Below the pieces are notes generated by a model. The model saw only the letters and a program-made list of their open reading frames with translations, did not search any database and was not told the DNA's origin. Position numbers and translations under genes: made by a program. DNA of 47,084 nt from Gnetum montanum (lineage: Eukaryota > Streptophyta > Gnetopsida > Gnetales > Gnetaceae): positions 494,330 through 541,413 of the forward strand of contig MNCI01024321.1 in NCBI GenBank assembly GCA_015680685.1, written 5' to 3'. Positions 1 through 9,968 of this stretch are shown piece after piece (the stretch's first letter is position 1; the number at the start of each line of letters is the position of its first letter).

Positions 1-47
1 TCTTCTGTGTTGTCGTTAGGTGAGTTGATTTCGTGAGAAGAAGCCAT
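1..47 (-). pseudogene. gag N-terminus, partial (A1)
   Basis: The complement of 45-47 is an ATG followed by about 15 open codons reading M-A-S-S-H-E-I-N-S-P. The A3 gag start at 38295 reads M-P-S-S-H-K-S-N-S-P, so this is the beginning of the same Gag reading frame. It is cut by the window edge and nothing can be said about its integrity. Confidence 0.6.
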
Positions 48-171
48 CCTAATGGTGTGCTATTTACCATTATTTCTATTCTTAATTAACTGATTAACCC
101 GAAGGTTTGTTAAAGCTCACAACGATGTGAGTGATATCCCTTATGTTCTATTTGGCGTAAAAACCACTTAG

Positions 172-189
172 TCCCCAGCAATGGCGCCA
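172..189 (-). other. Primer binding site, tRNA-Asp type (A1)
   Basis: The minus strand reads TGGCGCCATTGCTGGGGA one base inside the LTR end. Plant tRNA-Asp(GUC) ends in TCCCCGGCAACGGCGCCA, so the match is 16 of 18, with two transitions. A tRNA-Asp PBS is typical of the Athila lineage. Confidence 0.85.
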
Positions 190-701
190 ATGATGAGTGG
201 CGAGGTACCCCTACACTTAACCATATGAAACGAGCGTAGCATGCGTGATCCAATCGAACTCCGCATACTGAATGCCTAAACGCCCCATGGAACACTTGGG
301 GTTAATTGTTCGTTGTCTTCNCTAGATGCTCGTAATCAAGTCGTACTTGCCCCACGTTCTAGGAGGGNATTGAGGTATATGTTTTTTTTGGTATTTTACG
401 GTTTTATCCTATGCTAAGAGGTAAAGGGTTGAGAAACTAAAACTAACTCTAACTACAACACTAATTCCTAGCGTTAGCATCCATTCCCACTTGCCATACA
501 CACCCTGAACTGTGCAACTGTGGCTACCAAACGCTAATNACACAACTTGTGTTCAGGTACAAAGTTACTCGAATAAAAAACCGTTCACTTGGGGGACTCC
601 TACTGTGGACACATGGAAAATATTCTATCTCTGGGGTGATCAATCTGCCAGAGCTTCACTAATTTACGCCTATCATATCAAATGAGGGGAGTGCTGCCTC
701 T

Positions 702-709
702 TATTTATA
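702..709 (-). promoter_or_regulatory. TATA box of the A1 LTR
   Basis: TATAAATA on the minus strand, followed by AAGAGG, at the same place as in the other family A LTRs and just downstream of the palindromic U3 block. Confidence 0.7.
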
Positions 710-716
710 GATATGG

Positions 717-836
717 CAGCAGACCACGATATCGCGTACGCGATATCGCAGGGAAGGACGCGATATCGCGTACACGATATCGTAGGGGATGCAATATCAC
801 GTCAGCCGTGATATCGCATATGCGATATCGCGGCTT
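717..836. repeat. CGATATCG palindrome cluster in U3 (A1)
   Basis: About nine overlapping or adjacent versions of GCGATATCGC lie here, including a perfect 22-bp palindrome at 727-748 with the core CGCGTACGCG. The cluster ends about 10 bp upstream of the TATA box, so it may be an enhancer or binding-site array. That role is inferred from position only. Confidence 0.8.
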
Positions 837-856
837 ATGCAATCCACATCTCATCA

Positions 857-3800
857 ATTTGGAATATGGTTCATAAGTCCTTTACACTAATAGAAAATTT
901 TTTAAGATTAAAAAAGTGTAATACAATTAAATCAATTTCACTGGCTAAACAAGTAGAATAATACCCTTTAGAGACTTAGTAAGGAATCTTGTGAATCCAC
1001 ATCGAATGTTGGCTTATGAGTTCATTCCTTAAGAACACAAGCATGTAATATAGAAAAGCCATAGATGAAAAGCAAGCTTTCAAAAGAAATTATTTACAAA
1101 AATGCCCAATGATAAATAAAGGATTTTTCTAAGGTTCTAAGAACAGTTCCCAATAATGAAAATTTTAGCATTAAAAAGCTCAAAGATTGTTTAGTGGTTA
1201 AGTATATTTATGGGCTCATTGGTTTAAGCTTCATGAAATTGGTATGTAAGATTAAAATTTTCAATTCAACAAGATATCCTTTTGACACACAAGATAATTA
1301 TGGTTAACAATCAAAAGTAATTACATTTTAATAAACTTTCAAGGAAAGAGCTTGAAAGGGTATATAATCTAATTTAAAGGATCACTTCTTTGGATAATGC
1401 ATTCAAGTTTATAAAGATTATTTAGCAAGTGTAGAATTGATAAAAATTAATTTTGAATGTGAAATTTGTAGAACCAAAAAAATTAGTTCTACAAAATGGC
1501 TTTATATTTAGATCTACCATGCTAGCTTATGATAGGTCAACATTTATACAAACACTTAAGTATAAAGTTGAACCTTTAACTCAAAGTTATATTAGTAAAG
1601 GCTTGTAGAACCAAAGAGGAGAAAATTTGATTCTACAAAGAAAGGTCAAGTTATTTTGTCACATAATATTTAAAGGAAAAAGCTTCATAAAATTGAAATT
1701 TAGTTTGTTTTAGAAATATCAAAAAGGAACTAGTAGCCACATAAACTTGTAGAATTGAAATGGTTCATAGAACTAGATATTGTATCTACAAGGAAACTCA
1801 AAATTGTTCTACAAACCACATCAACATTTGGGTTAGTAAAAATTTGTTGAATGAAATGAATTCTACAAACAAAAGGACAAGTGGCATTATAAGTCACATT
1901 AGTTGATTGAAGGCTAGAAAACTTAACTTTACAATAGAAAGCTCTAAGCGAAGCTCATATACTATGACATGTAGGTTCAATAAGGGAAGCCTGGTTTATA
2001 GAATTGTTTTAAAAATAATAATAAGTGTTATTAAAAAATATAGAATTAATTCTACATAGAAAAGCTTTTATCATTGTCATGTCAGATTCGAGAAGGTGAG
2101 CTTTATGGAAACAAAGACTTAGCTCTATAAGAAATCATTAATTGGTTCTGTAAGCTAAGTTAATTCATAAAGCTAGAAATAATTTTTAGAACCAAAATTT
2201 AATTCTATGAACTAGCTAAAAACCATGTGAATTAGCCACTACTTATAAAGTTAGACTCTTTCAAAAACTTCATTCACAAAAGCCATGTCACCAAAAGCTA
2301 AGGGCATAATAGTTTATAGAACCAAATATTGGTTCTATAACAAAATTCTAAAATAGCTCTATAAACCACATAAGTACTTAGTATTGAAAAATGTTCATAG
2401 AACCAAAAATCAACTCCAAAAAAGAACTAAAAAATGGTTCTACAAGCCATATTGATGCTTTTAGAAGTAATAGAGCTCATAAAATGAAAGATAGATTTAT
2501 AAGGAAAACTCAAAAGCTATTCAATAAGTAAAACATATTTGTCACATAAGTTCAAAGAAAAGGTGTAATTTATAAATTGGTTCTATAATCATGATCATTT
2601 TTGTTTCTATCACATCAACAAGGTGCATTGGTAAGCTCATAGAACCTAGAATTGATTCTATAATTAAGCTTTAAATTAGTTCTATGAACCATGTTTGCTT
2701 TTGATTTATAATAGGTTCATAGAATCAAAAAGAGAGGTTCTACAAGTAAATGCTAAATTCATTTTACAAGCTATATCAACATGAAGAACTAAAGAAAATT
2801 CCACACATGCTCAATTGCATTTTAAAATCCAAATTAGTAAGGCTTAGCATAAGAAAGGTCTTAAGAGATTTAAGCTAAAAATATCCATAAGCCATGTAAG
2901 TTTAGAAGTAGAGGAAAGTTCATAGAACCAAAAATTCATTCTACACGCTCTCTCTAAATTGGTTCTGCCATGTCAGCTTAAGATGAAAAAAGAATTCATA
3001 GAACCAAAAGTGATTCTACGAATTGGATCTCTATGCCACATAACATTATGGAAGAAATCTAATCTAAATATTTAAAAACGGGACTTGCTATGGTGTAACA
3101 AGAAAAATTTACATAAACACTTAATTTTAATTTTTAATCCACCTTAGAAAATTAAAGCAAATTAAAGATTAGTAAAGAGAAAATTAAGGAATATCTAAAT
3201 TTAATCAAGAACAATGAAGCTAAATTTAGTTCTACAAGAGGATCATGGATTTGAAACAATGATCAAGCCCTCAAGAAAATAATAATGTAAAAGAACATAT
3301 AGCTCCACATCAATGCAAGCTTACAATTGGTTCTAAAATAAGCTTTCCTTCCAAGCTAGAACCAAAAATTGGTTTTACAAAAGAACATGAGATCGCCTCT
3401 ACTAGACACATTAATATTAATAGAAAGAATAGTTAAGGAAGTTTATATTAAAGTCAGAAGAACCAAAATATGGTTCTATGAAATGGTTCTAATTACATTT
3501 TTCAATGACATGTTAGCTTATTAGCTCTTAATTATCTTAAGATAAAATAAAGACTTAAAAGATAAGCTAAGCATCAAAACAAAGCTATTCATATCGAAGC
3601 TCACAGCCATTAATGGCACCAAGGATGTGGCTTGATGAATTTAAATACTTATGACATGTGTTAAAAAATGATTCTAATAGCCTGTCTTTGAGCAAGAGAA
3701 TCAAAAACAAAGCTTTAAGTATTAATTGATAGAACCATGTCAGATTTTGAATAATAATTCTAGTAACAAGGAGATATAGAGCATTATTGCAAAACAAAGT

Positions 3801-3950
3801 AAGAGTAACATTGCAACCATAAGAAAAAGCTTCTTTCACAAAATTCTTCAAAAATTTAGCTTAAAATCTCTCACAAGAAGAGAGAAGAAGTGTCATAGAA
3901 TTTCTAGAATTTTGATACTTTGAGCTTCTCAAATTACATGTAGTAATTTG
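857..3950. repeat. AT-rich field of TAGAACCAA/TTGGTTCTA hairpin repeats (R0)
   Basis: I see no gene here. The stretch repeats a short motif, AGAACCAAAA, and its complement TTGGTTCTA more than 20 times, often paired as small hairpins. Clear cases are 1465-1495 (10-bp arms), 1603-1638 (8-bp arms), 2041-2054 (a perfect 14-bp palindrome), 2314-2340 (12-bp perfect arms, 3-nt loop) and 3459-3477 (7-bp arms). Between them recur words such as CCACATAAG and GCTCATAGAACC, which suggests a badly decayed tandem repeat with a unit of roughly 80-120 bp. It stands directly upstream of the broken aORF of R0. Confidence 0.7.
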
Positions 3951-3959
3951 AATTAAACA

Positions 3960-6780
3960 TCTATCAATTATGGAAATTGATTGATGTTGGGTGCTTAGAG
4001 CTAGAAGAAGATGAGAAGCAATTATTTAGTTTCTATGAAGATCATGATATAATTGAAAAGATAGGGCTTAAGAGCTTAGAAACAATGAAAGATTGGTGTG
4101 AAATTTATGAGAAAATAGAACCTCATAAGCTCATGTTCAGACTTAGGACTAATAAGATTAGAGATATCATTAACCATCTAATTATAGAAATAATTAATGA
4201 AAAAGAAAAGCTTCATTTCAAGGGGAATACATAGCAGTTAGTGATATCAATGTAAAGAAGGTATATGAGCTTTATGGTCTCTTAGAGCCTGATATGAGTG
4301 AAGAAGAACCCCAATAATTTAATGAAGATGTACTAAGCGAGAGATTTTGGCAATAGCTAGACATTGGAAGATCTGCACAACTTTCTCTAACATAGCTTAC
4401 AAAGATCTAGGGCTATTGGAATATCATGCTTAAAGCAACTAAACTCAAATTTCCACACTAAATTTTTATTTTACCTTGTAATTTCTATTTGGGCTATGAA
4501 ATTAATTTTGTTATATATTATCATGTTTGGGTTTTAACAGCCTTAGAAAATAGCAAAAGTTTCTTCCTAGTGTAGTATATAAATGATGTATTATAGTGGA
4601 GATTAGAAGAGAATCATTGCTAAGATACTCAATTGAATGTAAGATCATTTTTGATCGATTTTTTACTAAGTGAAATTTCAAAGCCTAAATAGGTAACCTT
4701 ACTCTATACTATATATGAACCATAGCATAGAACTTAGCCTGAGAACCCCTGCTATGATTTTATCCTAATCATCTACCAAAAAAGCTACCTTGATACCCAA
4801 GCCTTAGAATTCTTGATGAACTACATATATTCTTATTTATTTATGTTCATCTTAGGAGATTTTTCACTATGAGTAAATTAGCAAATTATCAATGAAATCA
4901 AGAACAAATACCATGAATCTATTTTTCTACATTTTTGTTATAGCTAAATTTTGATAGTAGGGTTTGAAGGATAAGCATATAAACTTCCAAGGTTTATAGC
5001 TCCATATTTAGCAACTTTAGAAGTCGGAAGGCATATGTGGAAAAGACCCTTAAGGCATGATTATATGCATAAATAAGTCTTTCCTTTGAAATTTAGCTTA
5101 TGGGAATTTAATAACATAGGAAATCTTAAAGGAATGACTAAGAGATATAAAGAGCAATGTGATATTACTATAGCTTCTAAAAGAATATACTCAACCATGA
5201 AGACCAAAAAAGTACATCAGTCTAATGAAACAAATGTGGTATATCAAAAAGTTATGGAAAAAGAAGTTAATCAAGCCAAAGATGAAGCACTAGAAAAACT
5301 AAGAAAAAGTTTATCAATAACCCCCTACCTCTTCTTGTGATCAATCAATTGTGAAATTTTGTAGATGGAAAGAGAGCAAAGGTTAGTCTTTGGCTAGAGA
5401 TTTTTTAGAAGAATATATTACTCTAATGAAGAAAAATTACTTCTCATGCAAGCTGGAAGATCCTATGGAGGTTGTGCTTCATAAGAGATTCCCATAGAGT
5501 AGTGCTAAATATGCCAGGGTTATGGAGGCTGGAAAAATAAGGACTAAAATAATAAAAGCTAATAAAGAGAAATAGCAATAAGAATTATTGAAGCAACAAC
5601 AACAACAACAAAAGCTTCTTGAAAAGTAGCAATAGCAACAACTACAACAAGAGCTACTTGAGCAACAATAGTTATTAGGATAACAATAATAACAAAAATA
5701 AGGGGAAAGCTCATTAGCTTTAACAACTCTAAATTTATCTTCCAACTATCTAATGAAAGGAGCAACTCAATCTTTCAATGAAGAAAGAATAATTCTAAAC
5801 CAAAAGATCCAAACAAAGCTAGAAACTGAAATGGATATTATATTTCCTTATAAGGAAGTTAATCCTCAAATTGGAGGATAGAAGCTTATAATGTCACATT
5901 AGGACATGTTAAAAATAATAGCCATCTTAATCAAATATATGGGACAAGTCAGTGATAGTAGAATAGCTAGGCTCAAACAATTTTAAGTGCAAAACGAGCA
6001 AGAAATAGCTAGATTAAAAAAAGATTTGAAAGGCTCCAAGGATGTGAATGAACATCTCAATGATACAATGATAATTAAGGAATCACTACTAGAAAATAAA
6101 GATCAATCTATGTTACAATGAGAAGAAAGACTAGTTATTGTAAGTTCAAAATTAGAACAAGCTAAGATGATAAAAGCTCCATATCTAACTTATTTACTAT
6201 AGCCTAATTTTCAAAAGATAATTGTTGAATTTAAATATCCAAAAGAATGGATTCAAGAAACCTATGTTTAGATAGAAGAAGCAAAGAAAAACCAAGCTAT
6301 ATTTGCTCAAATAGATAAAAGGATGCAAGATTAGAACAACTACTGAAATAAGGGAAGCACTACCATCATTTAAAAAATATTTTCTAGATAATATGATGAT
6401 CGTAATTGCAAGGATAATGAAAAAAATTAATCAAAGGAATTTAGAGATAGAACATATTTATTTAACCATAGGGGCATCATTGAATGTACTAACTAATTTG
6501 TTAGCCAAATTAGGCACTAATAAAATAGGCATATAGGAGACTATTAAGAAGATTGATAACACAAAACCAAATACAATGAAATAAGCAATTAAGATTTTTC
6601 TCAATCATGGAAGAATCTCTTATCAGTTACCAATAGAAGGGCTTCAAATTTAGAAAATTAAGAAACTTATCAAGCAATTGAATAACTATCTAATAGTCTA
6701 CAACTTTATGAAGAAAATATAAAGTGAATTAATCCATAATTTTGTAACTTTTGTAATTGCCAAAAGCAAGGCTTATAAAG
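3960..6780 (+). pseudogene. Broken aORF-like protein, coiled-coil and Gln-rich (R0)
   Basis: Coding character is seen in pieces. The first open piece is 3977-4234 (acidic, helical), and the same reading continues after a frame change near 4225 with a segment reading GEYIAVSDINVKKVYELYGL. A second open piece is 5086-5340. From about 5380 the reading is charged and helical, with a Gln-rich tract (5560-5690) and a long coiled-coil-like tail to about 6340. Length and order resemble the aORFs of B1 (9969-12739) and B2 (28286-31111), which also carry a short Gln-rich stretch before a coiled coil. Those share features with plant transposon ORFs of unknown function. Many stops lie in the Gln-rich part where CAG or CAA would fit. 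Homology to the other two aORFs is my inference from layout, not from alignment. Confidence 0.5.
5594..5611 (+). repeat. (CAA)6 microsatellite
   Basis: Six CAA triplets inside the Gln-rich part of the R0 aORF. More interrupted CAA/TAG-type triplets follow to about 5700. The opposite strand gives an artificial Cys/Val-rich reading that is not a gene. Confidence 0.9.
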
Positions 6781-7255
6781 ACAATTTTTGATAATGACAT
6801 TCTAAACAAGTTTAGCTTATCACTTTTGGCTTCTCAATTAGAATTAACATTAAATAGCTTTTTACTTATCTAGCCAATAGGTTTCAGAATAAGCTATTTT
6901 CTTGAAATACAAAGGTTTATCCTATTTTTGTTATTTTCATCAAATGAGATGGCTTCTTTAAGTGTTCATTTTGAATGAAATTAACATATAATCATTGTGT
7001 TTCTTAATATGATTTTAGGATTTATGAATAATTTTCAATATTATATTCTAGATTTGCATAGTATAACTTTTGCAAAATATAGCTTTTAGAAAGTGTGTTA
7101 GAAGATAGTTCAAATTTAAAAAATGAAAAATTCTCTAAAATTATTTTTTACTATTTTAGTTATGTAGAATTTAGATCTAAGTGATTAAAAAGATGGTTAC
7201 ATTAAATAATTAGAATTGAGAGAGCGAGAAGAGAAAGCTCAATATTAGCAATTAT
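6781..7255. other. AT-rich spacer without recognisable content
   Basis: No coding frame, LTR end or repeat family that I can recognise. It joins the end of the R0 aORF to the truncated integrase of B1. Confidence 0.5.
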
Positions 7256-8095
7256 AAACCATGTCCTATGTTGAAGTCATTCCCATCACTGAATATTCAT
7301 CCTCTATGATGACAAACTTTGTACAATAAAACATTGTCAATAGGTTTGGTGTGCACAAGCACTAATTTTCAATAATGGAACACATTTTACAGGTCCCACT
7401 TTTTGAAAGCTCATGCAATGCTTGGAGGTTAAACATAAATTAACTTCATACCATCCCCCAAGCTAATGGTCAAGCAGAGGTCACCAATAGTAAAACTACT
7501 AAAATTCTAACATCAACAATTAGTAAATATATAAAGGATTGGAGTAACAAACTCAACAATGCTATTTGGGCTTATCGTTCAACATGGAAACTTCTTATTG
7601 GTTATTCTCCCTATGAGCTAGTATACAGAAAAATCCTAAAGCTTCCCATTCAAGCTAAGCTCCATACACTTTCAATAGCTTATAAGCTTGACTTGGACAT
7701 AAGTCTAGCCCAAAGAGAAAGACTAATGAATCTCAACACGCTAGATGAAAATAGATTAGTGGCCTTGTCATTCAATGAAGTGCACAAGGAACATAACCAA
7801 CATTGTCATGACCTTCACATATGAAAAGTAACATTTCAACTAGTAAGGTGCTTTACTGGAACTCCACATATGTATCTCAACGTACCAAATTTCAAACACT
7901 ATGGGAGGATCCTTACATCATATATGAAACTTTTCCATCCAGGGCCATGATGATATACCATCCTGATAGTCCAAGTAAGAGATTTTTGGTCAACAACCAA
8001 CAACTTAAACCTTTCCTTGAACTAAAAACAACCAATGGAAAGAATGTCTCAACTAATGGTCATGCACACTTAATCTTTCAAATCTCTCCTTTCTA
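7256..8095 (+). pseudogene. Integrase, partial (B1)
   Basis: The reading starts inside the catalytic core, after the first catalytic Asp would have passed. It runs through a segment like VNRFG (about 7338), a NGTHFTG motif (about 7375), ANGQAEVTN with the catalytic Glu (about 7460-7485), and the very conserved stretch WAYRSTWKLLIGYSPYELVY (7567-7626). The last part (7821-8095) is open and matches the integrase C-terminus of B3 (21776-22000), ending in a segment like SFQISPF. At least two frameshifts (near 7355 and 7820) and several stops break it. In a complete element the protein inserts the cDNA into the chromosome; this copy cannot. Confidence 0.85.
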
Positions 8096-9514
8096 ACTCA
8101 GTCATGGGGGAGATGGTCATCATGCTAATAATTATATGCGTGGCTCCTTAGTTTTTTAACTTTTTGTTTTACATTAGTTTTTATACATTTCTTATTTTCT
8201 TGAATATTTTACAACTTTTTTATATATATTTTTCCTTATTTGGACTTTTCTTACATGCCTTTTTTTCCTTTATTATCATTAAGACTTTGGTACCAAACAT
8301 GGTTACTGATTAATGGTGGATTATTATATTGTATTGTTTACTTGATTGCAAATGACTAGATTTCATCTTAGAATTTCAATGTTGATTAATGGAACATTGG
8401 TTTTCTCATGATATCAAACAATGAATCCATGTCATCCATCCATTCCACACACCTCTATGGTGTTTCCTCATTTTGAAAATATGAGGTTCTTTCTTAATAA
8501 AAACTTATAATGAATTTGTGACCTTGTTACTTTCTAGACTTGGAACAAATTAAGTGGATGAACAAGGGTGTGGCTTTAAGGATATTTGTCACCTTTTGTA
8601 CCCACCTACCATCTAGAGTTTCATGAGTATTGCCAGTAATTCATCACCATTCCTACATTGACCAATAAATAGGAAGCAATGTTGTTGCATGGTGTGGTTC
8701 CCATTCAAAAAACAAAATATGGGAATTCAAAGCACACTACTTACACATAATAATAGGCTACAAGCATTGGTATGGGGTTGGCAAGAGATGTTACTCATGC
8801 CCAAAGGCACCCCTCTAACTAAGGCCCTCTTCAATTCCTGATTCTCCTTTCTTCTTTCTTTGGAATGTCGAGTGCTCTTTGGTGATGTTCCTATACTCTA
8901 GGGAGGTGGAACAATCCCAATGTGCCAATGCGAAGTTACTAGAAGTGGATGTGCCAATTATGAATGGAACACTATTAGGTCATACTAATCGCATCATCCA
9001 CATGGAACTTCATATGATCCTAATGTTAAACTCCATTTTGTACTCTCTCTCTCTCTCTCATTCTCCAGTTCTTTCCATTTACTACCTCACTATCTCTTAT
9101 CATGTTTTATCGATGGGTTCATTATGAGAGGTCTTAATTCTTTGATGGTTTCTTTAGTAATTTGGTTTTTAACAATCCATGACCATTAATCATCCTTAGG
9201 ACTCATAGACTCCATAGTATGAGGTCATGTAAGGGCAGGAGGACCCACTTGCATCCTCTTTGGTTGGAATGGTTAAATTTCCTATCCCTTGGTCATTTTT
9301 CTTTCAAAACCTTTATTTTCCACCTTGGAACATCCAGTTTTTTCAATCCTTGATAATTTATCTCTACCATATCTCCTTTCCAAATGTATTCCTAGCCCTC
9401 TTGACTGATTTGTCCTTATTCTACATTTTTTGTGGATGCCTCTAAACCCCAATTTCATCACAAAACCATTTTTATGTAGTTTATTCAATGTGGAATTTTT
9501 TTTCTTTGACTATG
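8096..9514 (+). other. Conserved 3' non-coding region of B1
   Basis: No gene. Scattered blocks are shared with the regions after pol in B2 (26340-27760), B3 (22001-23063) and A3 (41600-42980). Examples are TCATCCATCCATTCC (about 8430), a block ending AAGCACACTACTTA (about 8740) and GGAGGACCCACTTGCATCC (about 9237). The shared order shows these four regions descend from one 3' UTR. It ends with U3-like repeats described separately. Confidence 0.7.
9043..9059 (+). repeat. (CT)n microsatellite
   Basis: A pure CT dinucleotide run of about 17 bases in the non-coding region of B1. The B2 counterpart near 27263 keeps only a short CTCTCTC. Confidence 0.9.
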
Positions 9515-9603
9515 TTAATGCATCCTCGTCGACACAACCTGATGCGTCAACGCATCCCCATCGACGCATCCCTATCAACAACAGTAGAAAAATAATATAA
9601 ATA
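9515..9603 (+). promoter_or_regulatory. U3-like promoter upstream of the aORF (B1)
   Basis: Repeated GATGCRTCRACGCATCC-like words (9519-9575) are followed by TATAAATA at 9596-9603, about 370 bp before the aORF start. The LTRs of B1 and B2 have the same design: GCATCAATGCATTCC-type repeats and then TATAAATG. B2 has an equivalent block at 27777-27866 before its aORF. A separate transcript for the aORF is an inference from this layout. Confidence 0.5.
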
Positions 9604-9968
9604 CATGATGGAACCTAACTGAATTTTCAACTTGTTCGATTCAACTCGTTCTTTGACCCTTGAGCTATTGAAGGTGAGATTTATGTTGTGGGGGCTACAA
9701 ACCTATGGTTATGACAAAAAAAATTATTTTAAGATTTTTCTAACTCCCAAATGATTTAACTAATAAAATAATATTAAAAATTCCCAATCCACATAAGTTA
9801 AACCTAACCAACAAACTTAGGTAGTCATGGGAATAAAATAATATTAAAATAATTAATCTACCATGATCACAAACTAGCCTAAGTGTAACTAGTCAAAATG
9901 GGAAAGGGTATCAAAGCATTGAACGTTACACATAAGACACTAATCCTTGGCTAGGTTTGTGATCACAA
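9604..9968 (+). other. Leader between promoter-like block and aORF (B1)
   Basis: Non-coding and AT-rich, with TTAAAATAATATTAAA-type words. It aligns by eye with 27867-28285 of B2, including the shared AAGCCTAAGTGTAACTAG-like block (about 9873 here, 28189 there), so it is part of the ancestral aORF transcription unit. Confidence 0.5.

Larger units (their letters stand above)
1..856 (-). mobile_element. A1: 5' end of a family A Athila-like retrotransposon
   Basis: Read on the minus strand this is an LTR (856 down to 191), a tRNA-Asp-type PBS (189 down to 172), an untranslated leader and the first codons of gag. The leader and gag start match the same part of A3 near 38155-38340. The rest of the element lies beyond the left edge. 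To the right, 857 onward is unrelated AT-rich DNA, so 856/857 is the outer insertion boundary. Its LTR is about 330-400 bp shorter than the other family A LTRs, and single Ns mark the places where sequence is missing. Confidence 0.85.
191..856 (-). repeat. LTR of A1 (collapsed copy)
   Basis: It starts TGATGAG and ends CTCATCA, the 7-bp inverted termini of all family A LTRs here. On the minus strand the order is palindromic U3 repeats (about 835-717), TATA box (709-702), transcribed region and U5. It is 666 bp against 999, 1072 and 1055 bp for its relatives. Ambiguous bases at 321, 368 and 539 flank a misplaced patch (322-367) and the site where the internal subrepeats are absent. Confidence 0.85.

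Noticed and set aside
717-836. Possible CRISPR-like or bacterial palindromic array
   Set aside because: Repeats are irregular, without unique spacers of fixed length, and are embedded in a plant LTR next to a TATA box.
3585-3851. Minus-strand reading of 88 codons in the hairpin field
   Set aside because: AT-rich sequence with no domain, no counterpart elsewhere and no recognisable gene context.
5479-5765. Minus-strand open readings rich in Cys, Val and Ser
   Set aside because: They are the complement of the CAA/CAG-type Gln tract of the R0 aORF.
9282-9488. Open readings on both strands in the B1 3' non-coding region
   Set aside because: No similarity between B1 and B2 at protein level, although the DNA blocks align; chance openings.
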